The translations under genes and the position numbers were made by a program. 16,241 nucleotides of DNA from DATJWY01 sp035500775. Lineage in GTDB: Bacteria; Pseudomonadota; Alphaproteobacteria; Acetobacterales; Acetobacteraceae. The notes below the pieces were generated by a model. The model was given only the letters and a program-made list of their open reading frames with translations, made no database searches and was not told the origin of the DNA. How positions within the stretch are numbered: the stretch's first letter is position 1; every line of letters begins with the position of its first letter. The stretch lies in the NCBI GenBank assembly GCA_035500775.1, contig DATJWY010000122.1, forward strand, positions 1 through 16,241. Direction: 5' to 3'. This document shows, piece after piece, positions 13,902-16,241 of this stretch.

Positions 13902-14065
13902 AAGGCCAGGGGCGCCGCCCCTGGACCCCGCCAAAGGCGTGGCCTTTGGAATCCATCTGTTTTCTTGGCCGTGCACGTGATCTTTGGACGGCTGACAACG
14001 CCAGGAAAAAGAATTGGTTTCCAAAGGCCTACGGCCTTTGGCGGGTCGAGGGCAGAGCCCTCGTC
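13902..14065. repeat. Composite palindromic repeat, copy R5
   Basis: This occupies the gap after the kinase gene. Modules: CCAGGGGCGCCGCCCCTGG (13906-13924), CCAAAGGC/GCCTTTGG (13931-13949), outer central arms near ATCCAT and ATTGG, inner TTTTCTTGGC paired imperfectly with GCCAGGAAAA, then CCAAAGGCC/GGCCTTTGG (14023-14042) and GAGGGC/GCCCTC (14048-14061). The 3' end abuts the broken end of the IS6-type transposase within about 15 bp. Confidence 0.8.
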
Positions 14066-14721
14066 TTGCTTCCGGTCCGACCTTTAATACCCCGGCGATC
14101 TTGTTCCAGCCTGTTGTTCTTGAAGGCGCTGGTCCGGTGCTTCACGTCTCGGCCCAGCGTTGAGCGGATCGCGCGCGGATAGGAACCGTGCCCGTCCGTG
14201 GTGACGCGATCAGGTGTTATGCCGGTGGCCGACCTGGCGGAGCGGAAGAAAGCCTGGGCCGCCGCCATGTCCCGGTGTTCGCTGAGCATGGTGTCGATCA
14301 GGTCGCCGTTGCGGTCGATGGCGCGATACAGATAGTGCCACCGACCTCGGACCTTCAGATATGTTTCATCGACGTACCAAGAATGCCGTCCGGCGCCGCT
14401 CTTGCCGTGACGGCGCTGGCGCAGTTCGGCAGACAGGATCGGCGTGAGCTTCGCCTCCCAGTCGCGGACAGCCTCGTAGCTGAACACAAGCCCGCGCTCG
14501 CGGAACATCTCGCTCAGGTCCTGCAGCGTCAGCCGGTAGCGCAGGCGCCAGAGCACCACGAGGGCGATGATGTCGCTCGGATACTGTGTCCGGTTCAGCA
14601 CGCCACCGCTGCGCTCATTGAACTGCCGGCCGCAGGCACGGCAGCGAAAGCGCCGGTAGCCCTGCGCCGTGCGGTCCCGCCGCTCCGAGGTGGCCGCGGA
14701 GCCGCAGCCGACGCATTCCAT
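14029..14721 (-). pseudogene. IS6-family transposase, C-terminally truncated
   Basis: The protein begins with a zinc ribbon (MECVGC...FRCRACGRQFNERSGG), then an IS6/IS26-type region (LWRLRYRLTLQDLSEMFRERGL, FSYEAVRDWE) and the DDE catalytic core: YVDETYLKV, TTDGHGSY and NNRLEQD, so all three acidic residues remain. Homology stops after RRGIKGR near 14078; the last 15 residues are read from repeat R5, so the usual C-terminal 40-60 residues and the IS end are lost. No IS6-like terminal repeat was found upstream either. It is probably an inactive fragment, although a shortened product is still encoded. Such elements transpose replicatively and often cause adjacent deletions. Confidence 0.8.
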
Positions 14722-15199
14722 CCCGGGCTCCCGAGCCGTCCTGACCTGGGCCGAAGCCTATCCGGAACCACTCTGGCCAGCTATCCAAGCTCTCCGTGGC
14801 GCGAGCGCTGACAGAACCAATCATAGAAGGCCGCTCAAAGCGGAAGGACGCGGCCGCTTCAAGTATTGGTCCACCGATCCCGGCGAATTTTGCTATCAAT
14901 CTCCGGCGACGGGCAGGGACGGCCATTCTGAATGGGCCTCGGGTGCCGGCGGCGGGGTGATCGGCTCCTTCTCCGGCGATGCCGGCTGGGCGCGCTGATC
15001 GTTACCGGCGCGGGCGCCGCAGGCGGCCACCTCTATGACCGGGGCCATCGGGCAAAGCAACTATGCCTATGTACGCTGCGTATATTCGGGGCGGCGGTGC
15101 CGCTGAACCCCGCCCCCCGAGGCGATCGTCGAACGGTGGCCTTCAACAGGGCGCTGAGGCAGCCAGGACAACAGAAGTCGCCCGTCAGGGAGGAGCCCC
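14722..15199. other. Gene-poor stretch inside the IS-rich region
   Basis: No gene with a family resemblance is visible in this 478-bp stretch. A short frame ending at 15094 (containing GQSNYAYVRCVYSG, preceded by an in-frame stop at 14996) and an open frame from 14932 have no good ribosome binding site; they may be decayed remnants. Base composition is more mixed than in the core genes, consistent with debris from past insertions. The IS6 left end should lie near its start but could not be placed. Confidence 0.4.
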
Positions 15200-15559
15200 G
15201 TGAGACCCATGCAGATCCGGTTTGTAGTGGCGATGGCCTGCTTGGCGACCACCATCAGCGTCGAGATGTCGCAGGCACAGGCGCCCCCGCCGGCGACGAC
15301 GGCACCGCCGCCCACCGCCACCCCATCGGCGCCGGTCCCCAACCCCGCAGTTGGAACCCTCCGCCGCCAGAACCGGCGGCAGTATATGCACGAGCAACAG
15401 CAGCGCAACGAGGCCGAGGAAGCCGTGCAGAACCGCGCTCAGACCCGCGCTGGGGCGGCTTCCAATGCTGCCAGGACATCGCAGAGCCGCACGGCACCGC
15501 GGGCCGGGACGGCTCCCAATGCTGCCAGGACATCACAGACCCGCAGGACACCGCAGTGA
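15200..15559 (+). CDS. Small secreted Pro/Ala-rich repeat protein
   Basis: A GTG at 15200 follows AGGGAGGAG (15187-15194) by 5 nt and starts a 119-residue product; ATG 15209 is the alternative. Residues 1-28 are a clear signal peptide (basic MRPMQIR, hydrophobic FVVAMACLATTIS, cleavage after AQA). The mature part has a Pro/Thr/Ala linker (PPPATTAPPPTATPSAPVP), a short charged helix rich in Gln/Glu/Arg, and two 18-residue repeats of the form AG(A/T)A(S/P)NAARTSQ at the end. No family is recognised; a periplasmic or envelope location is likely. It sits between IS fragments and ends just before ISL3 homology begins, so its C-terminus may be original or created by insertion. Confidence 0.6.
   Translation: MRPMQIRFVVAMACLATTISVEMSQAQAPPPATTAPPPTATPSAPVPNPAVGTLRRQNRRQYMHEQQQRNEAEEAVQNRAQTRAGAASNAARTSQSRTAPRAGTAPNAARTSQTRRTPQ
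15449..15556 (+). repeat. 54-bp in-frame tandem duplication
   Basis: Two adjacent 54-bp copies (15449-15502 and 15503-15556) share AATGCTGCCAGGACATC and most flanking bases, encoding 18 residues each at the C-terminus of the secreted protein. The second copy ends directly before the stop codon. Divergence is mostly single substitutions, so the duplication is fairly recent. Confidence 0.85.
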
Positions 15560-15589
15560 GTGGCCGGGCGGCCGCTGTGCCGAGAACTC

Positions 15590-15995
15590 GCCCGACGCGC
15601 TACCGCGCAACCAGCCGTCGGGGCGGGCGATCGGGCGGCTCCTTAACAGCAAGCGGGAGCGGCTGTCGGCCACCGATGCGAGGATAATTGCCGTGGTGAA
15701 GGAGGCGGTTCCGGCCCCTCGGCAGGCCGCGAAGTTGGTCGAATGCTTCCAGGCCATGCTCCGCACGAAGAAGAAGGCGGCGCTCGATGCCTGGCTCGAG
15801 GATGCGGCCGGAAGTTTGCTCGCGGCTTTCGCGAAGGGCATCGCTGCCGACCGCGACGCCGTGATGGCCGCCATCACCGCACCATGGTCGAACGGCCAGA
15901 CCGAGGGGCAGATCACCAAACTGAAGCTGCTAAAATGCCAGATGTATGGCCGCGCTGGCCTCAATCTGCTCCGCGCACGGCTCGTGGCCGCATAA
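15590..15995 (+). pseudogene. ISL3-family transposase, C-terminal remnant
   Basis: About 130 residues match the C-terminal end of ISL3 transposases: LDAWLEDAAGSLLAAFAKGI, then the signature PWSNGQTEGQI followed by KLLKCQMYGRAGLNLLRARL and the stop at 15993. The catalytic Glu of the DDE triad lies in NGQTEGQ. The N-terminal two-thirds (zinc finger, helix-turn-helix and the two catalytic Asp) is missing; upstream sequence belongs to the secreted protein gene in another frame. The left limit of homology is approximate. The fragment has no start codon with a binding site and is not functional on its own. Confidence 0.8.
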
Positions 15996-16010
15996 CTACG
16001 TCGCACAAAG

Positions 16011-16035
16011 TCTGCACCAGAACTGCGGATAAACC
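16011..16035 (+). mobile_element. Likely right end of the ISL3 remnant
   Basis: The sequence CTGCACCAGAACTGCGG (16012-16028), 16 bp beyond the transposase stop, has the look of ISL3 right inverted repeats, and the element probably ends near 16035. The matching left end is not in the window, so the call rests on position and motif only. Confidence 0.35.
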
Positions 16036-16132
16036 TATTCTGGACCCCCAGCTGGTGTTCCCAAGCGGCCGAGCTCCTGGTATCCGGGCGGAAACTTACC
16101 CGAGCTATGGCCGAAACTGGGTGACGGCGTGA

Positions 16133-16241
16133 TCAGGCGGCGCTCTGCTCTGGCGTTTTGATGACCTCGACGCCGTTCTTGAATGTGACGCCCTGGATGA
16201 CTTTGGGCAACTGGTTCTCGCCTTTCAGCCTGCGCCAGGTC
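16133..16241 (-). CDS. IS256-family transposase, C-terminus (continues past window)
   Basis: The last 35 residues of a minus-strand frame read WRRLKGENQLPKVI followed by QGVTFKNGVEV and end at a TGA (16135-16133). This is the conserved C-terminal signature of IS256 (mutator-type) transposases. Only the tail is visible, so whether the gene is intact cannot be judged. The IS end should lie within about 100 bp to the left, between this stop and the ISL3 end near 16035, but its inverted repeat was not identified. Confidence 0.85.
   Translation of the reverse strand, partial: TWRRLKGENQLPKVIQGVTFKNGVEVIKTPEQSAA

Noticed and set aside
14932..15687. 251-codon plus-strand frame in the IS-rich region
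   Set aside because: It crosses the signal-peptide gene in another frame, has no ribosome binding site and shows no recognisable domain.
16036..16132. Open frame extending past the ISL3 end towards 16132
   Set aside because: It has no domain resemblance and no start with a binding site. The region most likely holds the IS256 end, whose inverted repeat I could not identify.
1..16241. tRNA or rRNA genes
   Set aside because: No cloverleaf with conserved T-arm or rRNA core sequence was noticed on either strand by eye; a covariance search would be needed to exclude a divergent one.

Overview
This is a high-GC window from an alphaproteobacterium, most likely Acetobacteraceae or a close Rhodospirillales relative. 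The placement is an inference from gene content (UPF0262, an alphaproteobacterial-type DksA with an incomplete zinc finger, a CckA-like kinase, SpeD/SpeE of the short bacterial type, a CheZ with a canonical catalytic motif) and from palindromic repeats of the GAGC...GCTC type common in this class. About 14 kb is ordinary chromosome; the last 2.2 kb is an IS-rich accessory strip.

Layout. 1-2296 (minus strand): a compact run DUF983 protein -> UPF0262 protein -> mtnA, then a repeat element, then the signal peptide of a protein cut by the window edge. 2500-3351 (plus): panC, divergent from that run. 3853-4830 (plus): a histone H1-like basic protein with 12-residue repeats and an acidic tail, after a 500-bp leader. 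4828-5352: composite palindromic repeats, including a 200-bp element with terminal inverted repeats. 5353-7169 (minus): a GT4 glycosyltransferase overlapping a SAM-dependent methyltransferase. 7320-7736 (plus): dksA with a well-spaced promoter. 8007-8627 (plus): cheZ. 8871-10450 (plus): speD and speE, separated by two alphaproteobacterial palindromes. 10768-11544 (minus): a small fliO and an unrecognised 98-residue protein. 11876-13879 (plus): an 82-residue protein of unknown function and a soluble CckA-like hybrid histidine kinase. 14029-16241: a 3'-truncated IS6-type transposase, about 480 bp without a recognisable gene, a small secreted repeat protein, the C-terminal remnant of an ISL3 transposase and the end of an IS256 transposase.

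How the genes connect. SpeD and SpeE make spermidine from decarboxylated SAM and putrescine and release methylthioadenosine; MtnA, about 7.5 kb away, works in the salvage of that by-product to methionine. CheZ and FliO belong to motility, and CckA-type kinases control flagellar and cell-cycle genes in many alphaproteobacteria, so the central part has a loose motility theme without being a flagellar operon.

The most interesting non-coding signals are a structured region upstream of speD (an intrinsic-terminator-like stem with a competing UUCG hairpin, followed by a multibranched fold that abuts the ribosome binding site), and a family of modular GC-rich palindromic elements found five times, always at gene 3' ends and mostly between convergent genes.
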